Below are positions 8,743 through 17,239 of a DNA stretch of 64,000 nt, piece by piece. Position 1 is the stretch's first letter. Each line of letters begins with the position of its first letter. The position numbers were made by a program, and so were the translations under genes. The stretch is from Gemmatimonadota bacterium (lineage in GTDB: Bacteria; Gemmatimonadota; Gemmatimonadetes; Gemmatimonadales; GWC2-71-9). The notes below the pieces were generated by a model that worked only from the letters and a program-made list of their open reading frames with translations, had not been told where the DNA came from and made no database searches. The DNA lies in contig JADKJZ010000006.1 in the NCBI GenBank assembly GCA_016720805.1, forward strand, positions 62,001 to 126,000, written 5' to 3'.

Positions 8743-8755
8743 CATATCAAGATTT
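8743..8755. promoter_or_regulatory. Second ArsR operator, upstream of arsM
   Basis: CATATCAAGATTT is the exact reverse complement of the 13-mer in the arsR promoter and extends into CAAGA-TT-TCTTG, itself an inverted repeat. It lies in the 66-base gap between arsR and arsM, suggesting internal ArsR-controlled transcription of arsM-acr3-arsC. I see no confident -10/-35 pair here. Confidence 0.65.
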
Positions 8756-8790
8756 CTTGGTGCACAATACTGCCACGTGAGGAATAGATC

Positions 8791-9672
8791 ATGACCCCGG
8801 AACCGAACGCCACCGAGCTGCGCGACACCGTCCGCGAGAAGTACGGCGCCGCCGCACGCCGCGTCCTCGAAGTCGCCCAGCCCGCCACCTGCGGCCCGAC
8901 GTCGTCGTGTTGCGGCGGCGCCGCCTTCGACGGCACCGTCGACCCGATCACCTCGAACCTCTACCTCACCGGTCAGACCGACGTCCTCCCCGACGCCGCC
9001 GTCCTCGCCTCGCTCGGCTGCGGCAATCCGACCGCCCTCGCCGAACTGCACCCCGGTGAAGTGGTCCTCGACCTCGGCTCCGGGGGCGGCATCGACGTGC
9101 TCCTCTCGGCGCGCCGCGTCGGGCCGACCGGCAAGGCGTACGGCCTCGACATGACCGACGACATGCTCGCCCTCGCGCGGAAGAACGCCGCCGAAGCCAA
9201 CGCGACCAACGTCGAGTTTCTCAAGGGCGAGATCGAGCACATTCCGCTCCCCGACAACTCCGTCGACGTGATCATCTCGAACTGCGTGATCAACCTCTCG
9301 GGCGACAAGCGCGCCGTCCTCGCCGAGGCGTTCCGCGTCCTCAAGCCGGGCGGGCGCTTCGCGGTGAGCGACGTGATCGTGCGCGGCGACGTGCCGCCGG
9401 CCGTGCGGCGCAGCATGGAGCTCTGGGTCGGCTGCGTGGCGGGCGCATTGGAGGAGCAGGAATTCCTGAACCTGCTCACCGAGGTCGGCTTCGAGTCGCC
9501 CTCGATCGAGCCGACGCGGATCTACAAGGCCGAGGACGCCGCGACCTTCCTCACCGGCGCGGGACTCGACGCGGCCAACGTCGCCGAGATCGACGGGAAG
9601 TTCATGGCAGGATTCGTCCGCGCCACGAAGCCGAAGGCCGCGGCGTGCTGCGCGCCGGGCTGCTGTTCGTGA
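8791..9672 (+). CDS. arsM: Arsenite S-adenosylmethionine methyltransferase
   Basis: 293 aa. GAGGA (8779-8783) precedes ATG 8791 by a normal distance. The SAM-binding loop is VLDLGSGGGIDVLLSA, followed by GLDMTDDMLALARKNA. ArsM-type cysteines are seen in SCCGG, the SNCVINLS motif and the WVGCVAGAL segment. The protein ends in a cysteine cluster, CCAPGCCS, which may bind As(III). The enzyme methylates arsenite to mono- to tri-methylated species. It overlaps acr3 by 4 bases. Confidence 0.94.
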   Translation: MTPEPNATELRDTVREKYGAAARRVLEVAQPATCGPTSSCCGGAAFDGTVDPITSNLYLTGQTDVLPDAAVLASLGCGNPTALAELHPGEVVLDLGSGGGIDVLLSARRVGPTGKAYGLDMTDDMLALARKNAAEANATNVEFLKGEIEHIPLPDNSVDVIISNCVINLSGDKRAVLAEAFRVLKPGGRFAVSDVIVRGDVPPAVRRSMELWVGCVAGALEEQEFLNLLTEVGFESPSIEPTRIYKAEDAATFLTGAGLDAANVAEIDGKFMAGFVRATKPKAAACCAPGCCS

Positions 9673-10751
9673 CCAGCACCGCCGACGCCATCGACGCGCC
9701 GATCCTCAAGCGTCTCTCGACGCTCGACCGCTTCCTCCCGGTCTGGATCGTCGCCGCGATGGCGGCCGGGCTCCTGCTGGGGCGGCTCTTTCCCGACCTC
9801 GGCGCGGTGCTCGACCGCATCAAGATCCAGGGCGTCTCGGTGCCGATCGCGCTCGGATTGCTGTGGATGATGTACCCCGTGCTTGCCAAGGTCCGCTACG
9901 AGACCATAGGCCAGCACACCAAGGACCGGCGGCTCATCGGTACGTCGCTCGTGCTCAACTGGGTCGTCGGTCCGTTGTTGATGCTCGCGCTCGCCTGGAT
10001 TTTCCTCCCCGACTTGCCGCACTACCGCAACGGCCTCGTGCTGATCGGGTTGGCACGCTGCATCGCCATGGTGCTGATCTGGAACTCACTGGCGTGCGGA
10101 TCGGGCGAACTGGCCGCGGTGCTGGTCGCGCTCAATTCGGTCTTCCAGATCGTCACCTACTCCGTCCTCGGCTGGCTCTACCTGACGGTGGTGCCCGGCT
10201 GGTTTGGCGCCGACACCGCCGTGCTCGACGTGTCGATGGCGCAGATCGCCATGAGCGTCCTGATCTTCCTCGGCGTGCCGCTGGTCGCCGGCTACCTCAC
10301 CCGGAAGACGCTGGTGGCTCGCCGCGGCGCGGTCTGGTACGAGTCGGTCTTCCTGCCGAAGATCGGCCCCACCGCCCTGCTCGGCCTGCTGTACACGATC
10401 GTGCTGATGTTCGCGATGCAGGGGAATCGCCTGATCGAAGCGCCCTTCGACGTCGTGCGGATCGCCATCCCGATGCTGATCTACTTCGCCCTGATGTTCG
10501 GCTTCGCCTTCTGGGCATCATGGAAGATGGGCTTCAGCTACGAGACGACCTCCGCCATCTCCTTTACCGCCGCCGGCAACAATTTCGAGCTGGCCATCGC
10601 GGTCGCGGTTGCCACCTTCGGCATCGGCTCGGGCGAGGCCCTTGCCGCCGTCGTCGGGCCGCTGATCGAAGTCCCCGCGCTCGTTGGCCTGGTGTACGTG
10701 GCCCTCTGGGCGCGCCGCCGCTACTTCCCTGCCGAGGGTGTCACCGCATGA
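9669..10751 (+). CDS. acr3: ACR3-family arsenite efflux transporter
   Basis: About ten hydrophobic segments; ACR3 signatures include LARCIAMVLIWNSLACGSGELAA-type sequence (about residues 125-147 of this protein) and ETTSAISFTAAGNNFELAIA near the C-terminus. I start it at GTG 9669, which overlaps the arsM stop as GTGA; an in-frame GTG at 9645 would give a longer overlap. This gives 360 aa, within the family's usual range. It exports arsenite across the inner membrane by proton exchange. It overlaps arsC by ATGA. Confidence 0.93.
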   Translation: MTSTADAIDAPILKRLSTLDRFLPVWIVAAMAAGLLLGRLFPDLGAVLDRIKIQGVSVPIALGLLWMMYPVLAKVRYETIGQHTKDRRLIGTSLVLNWVVGPLLMLALAWIFLPDLPHYRNGLVLIGLARCIAMVLIWNSLACGSGELAAVLVALNSVFQIVTYSVLGWLYLTVVPGWFGADTAVLDVSMAQIAMSVLIFLGVPLVAGYLTRKTLVARRGAVWYESVFLPKIGPTALLGLLYTIVLMFAMQGNRLIEAPFDVVRIAIPMLIYFALMFGFAFWASWKMGFSYETTSAISFTAAGNNFELAIAVAVATFGIGSGEALAAVVGPLIEVPALVGLVYVALWARRRYFPAEGVTA

Positions 10752-11275
10752 GCGCGTCCCGATTCCAGATCCTTGTCCTCTGTACCGGCAACAGCGCGCG
10801 CAGCCAGATCGCGGAGGCGCTGTTCGCCACGCGTGGCGCGGGCCGCGTGATTGCCGCGAGCGCCGGATCGCACCCGGCGCCGCGCGTGAATCCGTACGCG
10901 GTCGAGACCCTCGCCGCGCACGGCATTGAATGGTACGACCGCGTGCCGAAGCGGCTCGACGAGGTCGAGGGCGTCGCGTATGACCTGGTGATCACCGTCT
11001 GCGACAATGCCGCCGAGGCGTGTCCCTACTTTCCGGGGGCGGCGGCGCAGGTGCATTGGGGCCTCCCCGACCCGGCCGACGAGACCGAGCGGGACGCCGC
11101 ACTGCGTGCGTTTGAGGCGACGTACCAGGCGCTCGACGCGCGGATCACCAGGTTGCTGGCGCTGCCGATCGAGGCGATGGGGGCGGAGGAGTTGGTGCGG
11201 TGGCGCGCGCAATTCACGGCTAACGCAAAGAGGCCCCGACTCTTCATCGGGGCCCCTCTAACGACCAACGCCTAA
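10748..11275 (+). CDS. arsC: Thioredoxin-linked arsenate reductase (low-molecular-weight phosphatase fold)
   Basis: 175 aa from ATG 10748, overlapping the acr3 stop by 4 bases. The P-loop is LCTGNSARSQ with nucleophile C12. C85 and C92 (VCDNAAEACPYFPG) complete the three-cysteine relay of the thioredoxin-coupled ArsC class. It reduces arsenate to arsenite, which ArsM methylates or Acr3 exports. The last ~15 codons run through a hairpin (11229-11259) and heptamer repeats, so the C-terminal tail LTTNA is repeat-derived. Confidence 0.93.
   Translation: MSASRFQILVLCTGNSARSQIAEALFATRGAGRVIAASAGSHPAPRVNPYAVETLAAHGIEWYDRVPKRLDEVEGVAYDLVITVCDNAAEACPYFPGAAAQVHWGLPDPADETERDAALRAFEATYQALDARITRLLALPIEAMGAEELVRWRAQFTANAKRPRLFIGAPLTTNA
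11229..11259. terminator. Hairpin at the 3' end of arsC, likely terminator
   Basis: AGAGGCCCCGA is followed after 7 bases by TCGGGGCCCCTCT, forming a GC-rich stem with a 2-base bulge. It lies inside the last codons of arsC, between the convergent genes arsC and rplS, where a bidirectional terminator is expected. No clear T-run follows. Confidence 0.6.
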
Positions 11276-11279
11276 CGAC
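11259..11279. repeat. Short period-7 array between arsC and rplS
   Basis: Three heptamers (TAACGAC, CAACGCC, TAACGAC) cover the stop codons of both convergent genes. The unit is the same as the right array at 25541-25568. With the element at 8217-8357 it brackets the arsenic operon. Confidence 0.7.
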
Positions 11280-11632
11280 TACCGATCGCGCTTTTCCTTG
11301 ATCCGGGCCGCCTTGCCCGACAGCGCGCGGAGGTAGTACAGCTTGGCGCGGCGAACGCGGCCACGGCGGACCACCTCGAGCGTCGCGAACATCGGGGAGT
11401 GGAGCGGGAAGACGCGCTCGACGCCGACGCCGGCCGAGATCTTCCGGACCGTGAAGGTCTCGTTGATCCCGCCACCCTTCTTCGCGATGCAGACGCCCTC
11501 GAACGCCTGGAGGCGCTCCTTCTCGCCTTCACGGACGCGGACCATCACCTTGACGGTGTCACCGGCGTCGAACTTCGGGAGGTCGGTGCGCAACCCTTCG
11601 CGCGAAATCTGGTCGAGAATTTCCATTCCCAT
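11279..11632 (-). CDS. rplS: 50S ribosomal protein L19
   Basis: 117 aa, normal for L19. Recognised by FDAGDTVKVMVRVREGEKER, FEGVCIAKKGGGINETFTVRK, GVGVERVFPLHSP and the basic C-terminus RRGRVRRAKLYYLR. L19 lies at the 30S-50S interface. It is the last gene of the rpsP-rimM-trmD-rplS cluster on the minus strand. Its stop overlaps the short heptamer array. Confidence 0.98.
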   Translation of the reverse strand: MGMEILDQISREGLRTDLPKFDAGDTVKVMVRVREGEKERLQAFEGVCIAKKGGGINETFTVRKISAGVGVERVFPLHSPMFATLEVVRRGRVRRAKLYYLRALSGKAARIKEKRDR

Positions 11633-11668
11633 GTCGTGCTCCTGGCGCGAGTCGCGCCGGTGGTATTG

Positions 11669-12382
11669 TCAGGACTTCGCGCCGGTGTCCTGGCGCTCCG
11701 TTGCCATGTGGGCCTCCCAGAGATCTGGGCGCCTCGCCTGCGTGATGCGTTCCGCTTCCTGCTGCTTCCACGTGGCGATGGCCGCATGGTTGCCCGAGAG
11801 CAGCACCTCGGGAATCTTCTGCCCGCGCACCTCGGCGGGCCTCGTGTAGCTCGGCGGACTCAGGAGTCCGTCGTAGTGCGAATCGCTGCTCGCCGACTCG
11901 TGGTCGCCGATGGCCCCCGGCAGCAGCCGGACCACCGCATCGATCACGCAGAGGGCCGCCGGCTCGCCCCCCGAGAGGACGAAGTCGCCGAGCGAGATCT
12001 CTTCGGCGCCGAGGAGGTCGACCACGCGCTGGTCGATGTCCTTGTAGTGCCCGCAGAGGATCGTCAGCGCACTGCCGAGCGACCACCGGACCGCGTCATC
12101 GTGGGTGAACTTCCGGCCTCGGGCCGACATCACCACCACGGGACCGGTCGGTCCCACCGACTCCACCGCCTCGAGGAAGGGCTCCGCCTTCAGCACCATC
12201 CCCGCGCCCCCACCGAAGGGGGCATCATCCACCGTCTTGTGCTTGTCATGGGTGAAGTCGCGCAGCTGCACCAACCGATACTCGGCCAGTCCCGCCGACT
12301 GTGCCCTGCCCGGAATGCTCGCCGCCAGGAACGGCGCCATCGCCTCGGGAAAGAGCGTCACCACATTGACCGTCAGCACCAT
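11669..12382 (-). CDS. trmD: tRNA (guanine-N1)-methyltransferase
   Basis: 237 aa from ATG 12382 (MVLTVNVVTLFPEA), which shares one base with the rimM stop (TGATG). TrmD trefoil-knot motifs are present: FGGGAGMVLKAEP, ILCGHYKDIDQRV and the segment SLGDFVLSGGEPAAL. It places m1G37 in tRNAs reading CNN codons, preventing +1 frameshifts. It is transcribed within the ribosomal cluster, 36 bases before rplS. Confidence 0.97.
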   Translation of the reverse strand: MVLTVNVVTLFPEAMAPFLAASIPGRAQSAGLAEYRLVQLRDFTHDKHKTVDDAPFGGGAGMVLKAEPFLEAVESVGPTGPVVVMSARGRKFTHDDAVRWSLGSALTILCGHYKDIDQRVVDLLGAEEISLGDFVLSGGEPAALCVIDAVVRLLPGAIGDHESASSDSHYDGLLSPPSYTRPAEVRGQKIPEVLLSGNHAAIATWKQQEAERITQARRPDLWEAHMATERQDTGAKS

Positions 12383-12909
12383 CACCCCATCAGTTCGGGC
12401 GGAACCTCGACCACCAAGCGGCGGTTCGCGCGGTCCGTCACCTTCACCGTCTCGCTCCGGAAGGGGAGGAGAAACTCCCGCTTCGGACCCTGCACCTCGA
12501 TCAAGAGTCCCTGCGGCATGTCGTACACCGCGGAGACGATCCCGAGCGGCTCGTCGGCCAGGTCCCGCACCGCCCAACCGACCAGCTCCTGCTGGTAGAC
12601 CTCGCCCTCGGCAAGCGGCGTGAGGATGTCACGCGGCACCGCCAGGAAGAGGCCCCGGTATCCCTCGACCGCATCGCGATCGGGATGCCCGGCGATCCGC
12701 ATCAACACCTCGCGGTGATAGACGCGGGCCTGCTCGATCGCGATCTCGCCGACCGGGTCGCCCCGGAGGTCGAGCAGGGACATCACCTGTCCGGCGACGA
12801 AGACCCCTTCGGGGTCATCGGTCAGCGGGAAGATCGCCAGCTCGCCCTTCAACCCATGCGGCTTGCGCACCCGCCCTACCACGATCGGGGGCGCGGCCGG
12901 TTCGGTCAT
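12382..12909 (-). CDS. rimM: Ribosome maturation factor RimM
   Basis: 175 aa from ATG 12909. The N-terminal barrel begins VVGRVRKPHGLKGELAI, and the PRC-barrel half contains YQQELVGWAVRD and REFLLPFRSETVKVTD. RimM assists 30S head assembly around S19. It lies 4 bases after rpsP and overlaps trmD by one base, the standard cluster arrangement. Longer in-frame extensions upstream are antisense-frame readthrough of rpsP. Confidence 0.96.
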   Translation of the reverse strand: MTEPAAPPIVVGRVRKPHGLKGELAIFPLTDDPEGVFVAGQVMSLLDLRGDPVGEIAIEQARVYHREVLMRIAGHPDRDAVEGYRGLFLAVPRDILTPLAEGEVYQQELVGWAVRDLADEPLGIVSAVYDMPQGLLIEVQGPKREFLLPFRSETVKVTDRANRRLVVEVPPELMG

Positions 12910-12913
12910 CAGG

Positions 12914-13153
12914 TCAGACGCCAGCCTTCTTGAACAGCGCCGCCACGGTGTCGCTCGGCACGGCGCCCTTCGCGATCCACTCGCGCGCCTTGTCGACGTC
13001 CACCGAGAAGAGATTCGCCTCTTCCTTCGGGCGATACGAGCCGATGGTCGCGATGAAGCGACCGTCGCGCGGTGCTTCCTTGTCGGCAACCACGATACGG
13101 TACATCGGCAACTTCTTGCGCCCTTCGCGGCGCAGGCGGATACGAACGGCCAT
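12914..13153 (-). CDS. rpsP: 30S ribosomal protein S16
   Basis: 79 aa. MAVRIRLRREGRKKLPMYRI and the GRFIATIGSYRPKEE segment are diagnostic of S16. It lies between ffh (21 bases upstream) and rimM, the common bacterial order. Confidence 0.98.
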   Translation of the reverse strand: MAVRIRLRREGRKKLPMYRIVVADKEAPRDGRFIATIGSYRPKEEANLFSVDVDKAREWIAKGAVPSDTVAALFKKAGV

Positions 13154-13174
13154 CTCGAACTCCTGTGGAGCGGT

Positions 13175-14512
13175 TCAGCGCGGGGGGAACGAACGTCCAC
13201 CGAAAGGCATCTTCGCCCCCGGCTTGCCCGCGACCTTCATGAACTTCTGCATCTGCTTGAACTGGTTCAGCAACTGATTCACTTCCTGCACGGTTCGCCC
13301 CGACCCGCGGGCGACTCGCATCCTGCGCGACCCGTTCATCACGTCCGGGTCACTCCGCTCGGCCTTCGTCATCGAGAGCACGATCGCCTCGACATGCCGA
13401 ATCCGGTTCTCGTCCACGTTGGCGTTCTTGAGCATGGCCGGGTTCACCCCGGGGAGCATGCCGAGCACGTTCTTCAACGGACCGAGCTTCTGCATCTGCC
13501 GCATGGCGGAGAGGAAGTCGTCGAGGTCGAGTCCCTTCTTCGACGTCGCCTTCCGCGCCAGCCGCTTGGCGTCCTCTTCGTCAACATTCTGCTGCGCCTT
13601 CTCGACCAGCGTCAGGACGTCGCCCTGCTGGAGGATCCGCCCGGCCATCCGGTCCGGATGGAAGGGCTCCAGCGCATCGAGCTGCTCGCCGGTGCCGACG
13701 AACTTGATCGGCGCCTTGGTCACGCCGTAGATCGAGAGCGCCGCGCCACCGCGGGAGTCGCCGTCCATCTTGGTCAGCACGACGCCGGTGATGCCGAGGG
13801 CGTCGTGGAACCCCTTCGCGATCCGGACCGCGTCCTGGCCGGTCATGCCGTCGGCCACCAGCAGGATCTCGTGCGGCTTGATCGCCGCCTTGAGCCGGAC
13901 CAGCTCGTCCATCAGCGTCTCGTCGAGCTGCAACCGGCCGGCGGTGTCCACGATCACGGAGCGGGCGCGCGCCTTGGAGGCCGCTTCGATACCGCGCTTC
14001 ACGATCGCCACCACGTCCGTCACGCCCGGCTCGCCATGGAAGCCGACCTGCACCTGCTCGCTCAGCGTCCGCAGCTGATCGATGGCGGCGGGACGATAGA
14101 CGTCGGCCGCGATCAGGAACGGCGCCTTCTGCTCCGCCTTGAGCCGCTTGGCGAGCTTGCCCGCCGTCGTCGTCTTGCCGCTGCCCTGCAACCCGACCAT
14201 CAGCAGGATCGTCGGCGGCACCGACACGAAGGCCAACGGCGCCTGCTTCTCGCCGAGGAGCGTGACCAGCTCGTCGTAGACGATCTTGACCAGCATCTGC
14301 CCTGGCCGGACCGACTTGATGATCTCCTGCCCGACCGCCGCCGCCTGCACCCGCGCGAGGAACTCGCCGGTGAGCTCGAACGACACGTCGGCCTCGAGAA
14401 GAATGCGACGGATTTCCCGCAATCCTTCCCGAACGGCTTCCTCGCTGAGCGCCCCGCGGCCCGTGAGGCGCCGCAGGGTATCGGTCAACTTGGAGGAGAG
14501 CTCATCGAACAT
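13175..14512 (-). CDS. ffh: Signal recognition particle protein Ffh
   Basis: 445 aa from ATG 14512 (MFDELSSKLTDTLRRLTGRG). The N domain is followed by a G domain with GLQGSGKTTTAGKLAKRLK, DVYRPAAIDQLR, DTAGRLQLDETLM and TKMDGDSRGGAALS. The Met-rich M domain carries GPLKNVLGMLPG and SRRMRVARGSGRTVQEVN. Ffh binds 4.5S RNA and signal peptides of nascent membrane proteins. In-frame codons upstream of 14512 are translated heptamer repeat and are not part of the protein. Confidence 0.97.
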   Translation of the reverse strand: MFDELSSKLTDTLRRLTGRGALSEEAVREGLREIRRILLEADVSFELTGEFLARVQAAAVGQEIIKSVRPGQMLVKIVYDELVTLLGEKQAPLAFVSVPPTILLMVGLQGSGKTTTAGKLAKRLKAEQKAPFLIAADVYRPAAIDQLRTLSEQVQVGFHGEPGVTDVVAIVKRGIEAASKARARSVIVDTAGRLQLDETLMDELVRLKAAIKPHEILLVADGMTGQDAVRIAKGFHDALGITGVVLTKMDGDSRGGAALSIYGVTKAPIKFVGTGEQLDALEPFHPDRMAGRILQQGDVLTLVEKAQQNVDEEDAKRLARKATSKKGLDLDDFLSAMRQMQKLGPLKNVLGMLPGVNPAMLKNANVDENRIRHVEAIVLSMTKAERSDPDVMNGSRRMRVARGSGRTVQEVNQLLNQFKQMQKFMKVAGKPGAKMPFGGRSFPPR

Positions 14513-14560
14513 AGCCCGGCAAAATAGCGTTGCGGGTGTGGAAAAGGGAAGAGAAGAGAC

Positions 14561-14667
14561 GATGATCGATGATCGATGGTCGATGATCGATCGACTTACG
14601 AGAGAATTCTTTATCAACAACACGGGCCTTTTCAAAATCAATCATCCATCATCGATCATCCATCATC
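14561..14667. repeat. Fold-back period-7 element between ffh and the DUF445 gene
   Basis: Left: GATGATC, GATGATC, GATGGTC, GATGATC (14561-14588). Right: AATCATC, CATCATC, GATCATC, CATCATC (14640-14667), complementary to the left units in phase. The 51-base middle has no obvious palindrome. It lies between divergently transcribed genes, in a 213-base gap where no other feature is evident. Confidence 0.85.
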
Positions 14668-14725
14668 CCGATTTGTTCCACCTATGAAACCATCCCCCAT
14701 CGGCCCTCCGTAGATTCCCTCGCAT

Positions 14726-15979
14726 ATGATCCCTACCCCGTTGCCCGACGAAGCCACCCGCCGAGCCGCCCTCGAGCGGATGAAGATGGCGGCCACCGGG
14801 CTCCTCGTGGTGGCCCTGGTCGTCTTCGTCGTGGCCAAGATGAACGAGGACGTCTATCCCTGGCTGGCCTATGTCCGGGCCACAGCCGAGGCGTCGCTGG
14901 TGGGCGGGATCGCGGACTGGTTCGCGGTGACGGCGCTCTTCCGGCACCCGTTGGGGATCCCGATCCCCCACACCGCGATCATGCAGAAGCAGAAGGACCG
15001 GGTCGGCAAGATCCTGGGCAACTTCGTCCAGAACCACTTCCTGTCGCGGACGGTGCTCGAGGCACGGCTGGCCGGGATCCACCCCGCCCAGCGGGCCGCC
15101 GACTGGATGCAGCAGGAGGCCAACCGCCGCCGGCTCGCCAAGCAGCTGGCCGGTGGGCTGGCCCGCGCGGTCGAGGCGCTCCCCGAGGTCGAGGTGCGCG
15201 AGTTCGTCCAGCGCAGCGCGGTCAGCCGACTTGAAGGGGTCAAGCTCGCCCCGCTGGTGAGCGAGGTGATGACCGTCGCCGCCGCGGGTGGCCGCCCGCA
15301 GGAGTTGCTCAACGAGGTGATGAAGCTGGTGGGTGGTGCGCTCAAGGATGGCCACGACTCGATCCGCGAGCGGGTCCGCCAGGAGAGCCCGCGCTGGGTG
15401 CCCGTGGGGCTACGCGATGCGGTGGCCGACCGGCTGATTGGCGCGGTCGAGCGGCTGATTGGCGAGATGTTGAATGATCCGCTGCATCCGCTCCGGAAGA
15501 AGTTCGACGGGATCGTCGCCGACTTCATCAACCGGATCAAGACCTCGCCCGAGCTGATCGCGCGCATTGAGGGGATGAAGCAGGACCTCCTCGGCCATCC
15601 GATCGTCGAGGAGATGGTGTCGAGCGTCTGGGACAAGACGCGCCTCGCCGCGGCGGGCTACCGTGCCGATCCGGAAGGGACGTCGCTCGAGCCGCTCGAG
15701 GAGATCCTCGCGGGGCTCAGCGAGTCGCTGTCGGAGAGTGAGGAGCTGCGCGGCGAGGTCGACCGATTCACCAGCGAGGTGATCACCTCGTTGCTCGAGC
15801 AGCATCGGCAGGAGATCGCCGACCTGATCGCGACGACGGTGGCGGAATGGGACCCGGAAGTCGCCGCGGGACGGATCGAGCTCGCCGTCGGCCGCGACCT
15901 CCAGTTCGTGCGGCTCAACGGCACGCTGGTGGGTGGTGCGGCGGGGCTGGTGATCTACACCCTGAGTCGCTTCCTCTAG
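14726..15979 (+). CDS. DUF445 family membrane protein
   Basis: 417 aa. One N-terminal transmembrane segment (about residues 16-38, ATGLLVVALVVFVVAKM) is followed by the DUF445/YjiN core with GGIADWFAVTALFRHPLG and IPHTAIMQKQKDRVGKILG. A long helical region comes next, and a second hydrophobic stretch ends the protein (GGAAGLVIYTLSRFL). The molecular function of DUF445 is not known. Its last 4 bases overlap the 3' end of the convergent lipoprotein gene. Confidence 0.88.
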   Translation: MIPTPLPDEATRRAALERMKMAATGLLVVALVVFVVAKMNEDVYPWLAYVRATAEASLVGGIADWFAVTALFRHPLGIPIPHTAIMQKQKDRVGKILGNFVQNHFLSRTVLEARLAGIHPAQRAADWMQQEANRRRLAKQLAGGLARAVEALPEVEVREFVQRSAVSRLEGVKLAPLVSEVMTVAAAGGRPQELLNEVMKLVGGALKDGHDSIRERVRQESPRWVPVGLRDAVADRLIGAVERLIGEMLNDPLHPLRKKFDGIVADFINRIKTSPELIARIEGMKQDLLGHPIVEEMVSSVWDKTRLAAAGYRADPEGTSLEPLEEILAGLSESLSESEELRGEVDRFTSEVITSLLEQHRQEIADLIATTVAEWDPEVAAGRIELAVGRDLQFVRLNGTLVGGAAGLVIYTLSRFL

Positions 15980-17199
15980 CGGAGCGTCACTGCGGGGAGC
16001 GCATTCCACCGCTCCCACGCCGTCGGCGCCACCACGACCCGCACCCCCGGCTTCCCGCCGACATCGAGCAGCTCGGCAGTGGTCCGATAGCCGGCGCGCG
16101 GCAGCTTGGTGAGCCGGTCGGCGATCTGCGTCTTGAAGCGCTCGGCGAGTCGCGACTCATCCCACACCGTCACCCAGACGAGCGCCGCGCCGGTGGCACT
16201 CCGGAAGAGGCGCATCCGGTCACCGCCCCAGCCGAGCGCGATATCGGTCGGCACTTCGTTGATGCCCACCAAGGACGAGCGCAGCACCGCGATCTCGAAT
16301 TCGCCGAAGGTGTCGTCGTGCATCACGCCGGCGGTGTCGTCGACGAAGCGCACCGTGAGCGGCATGTCCTTCCGCGCGTAGCGATCGGGGTGGAGAATCT
16401 GCTCCGTCGAGGTCGGCAAGTTGACCCCGAACGGCTGCTGATCGGCGTGGTTCTTCCGGAACCAGCGCATCCACTCGGAGCCCTGCAGATACGGAAAGGT
16501 CAGCCCCTCGCGCAGGATCAACGGCGCACTCGCGAAGACCTTCATCCCGGTCTGCTGCGTGCGCACCTGGGTCCGGAAGTTCTCCCAGAAGGCGTCGTCG
16601 GTCGCGACGTTCTGCGCGGGGAGGATCGCGATCAGGGATACGAGCGTCGCCTGCCCTTCGAGCACCGCCTGCGCCGCCGCAAGCCGATCGGCATCACTGG
16701 TGTCGGTCAGGATACTGTCGAGCGCGATGTACTGGTCCTGCAGTGCATGCACCAACTCGTGCGCGAGCACCAGCCTCAGCTCGGCCTTGTCGCCACCCGC
16801 CACGGCAAAGAGTTTGGTCGAATCGGGATCGTAGAAGCCGGCGACCTGCTCGCTGTAGAGGTCGATGAAGAGCTTCTTCACGTCGAGCGTGTCGGAAATC
16901 AGGCCGAGGAGGCGGTAGGTGGTGACGACGCCGTCGAGGCGCGCCGTGGGGATCTCCTTGGCCAGCTTGGCGAGGAGGTAGGCGCGGACCTGGTCGCGGC
17001 TCCGGACGGCGGTGACCGGGGTGCTCTTGAACGTGAGGCCGGTGGCCTTCGAGACCGCGGGCATCAACGAGTCCACCATCGCCGCCAGCTCCTTCTGGTC
17101 GAGCGACTGGGCGTCGGCCGCCGGTTCGCCGCGGCAGGCGCTGGCGACCAGGATCAGACCCGAGAGCAGGACGCGCGTTAGCATCACCAAATACCCCAT
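15976..17199 (-). CDS. Putative zinc metallopeptidase-like lipoprotein
   Basis: 407 aa. The signal peptide ends in a lipobox-like VASAC; translation may instead begin at the in-frame ATG 17184. RLVLAHELVHALQDQ contains HExxH, and AGFYDPDSTKLFAV precedes it, an arrangement seen in DUF6782-type putative metallopeptidases. VLEGQATLVS downstream supplies a candidate glutamate third ligand. Substrate and role are unknown. It is transcribed convergently with the DUF445 gene. Confidence 0.7.
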   Translation of the reverse strand: MGYLVMLTRVLLSGLILVASACRGEPAADAQSLDQKELAAMVDSLMPAVSKATGLTFKSTPVTAVRSRDQVRAYLLAKLAKEIPTARLDGVVTTYRLLGLISDTLDVKKLFIDLYSEQVAGFYDPDSTKLFAVAGGDKAELRLVLAHELVHALQDQYIALDSILTDTSDADRLAAAQAVLEGQATLVSLIAILPAQNVATDDAFWENFRTQVRTQQTGMKVFASAPLILREGLTFPYLQGSEWMRWFRKNHADQQPFGVNLPTSTEQILHPDRYARKDMPLTVRFVDDTAGVMHDDTFGEFEIAVLRSSLVGINEVPTDIALGWGGDRMRLFRSATGAALVWVTVWDESRLAERFKTQIADRLTKLPRAGYRTTAELLDVGGKPGVRVVVAPTAWERWNALPAVTLR

Positions 17200-17239
17200 C
17201 CGATAATGAGTCGCCGGAAGTGTAGCAGGCCCAGCTCCC

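Noticed and set aside
14513..14641. N-terminal extension of Ffh (43 extra codons)
   Set aside because: It is translated heptamer repeat and carries no Ffh homology; ATG 14512 fits the conserved MFDELSSKL start.
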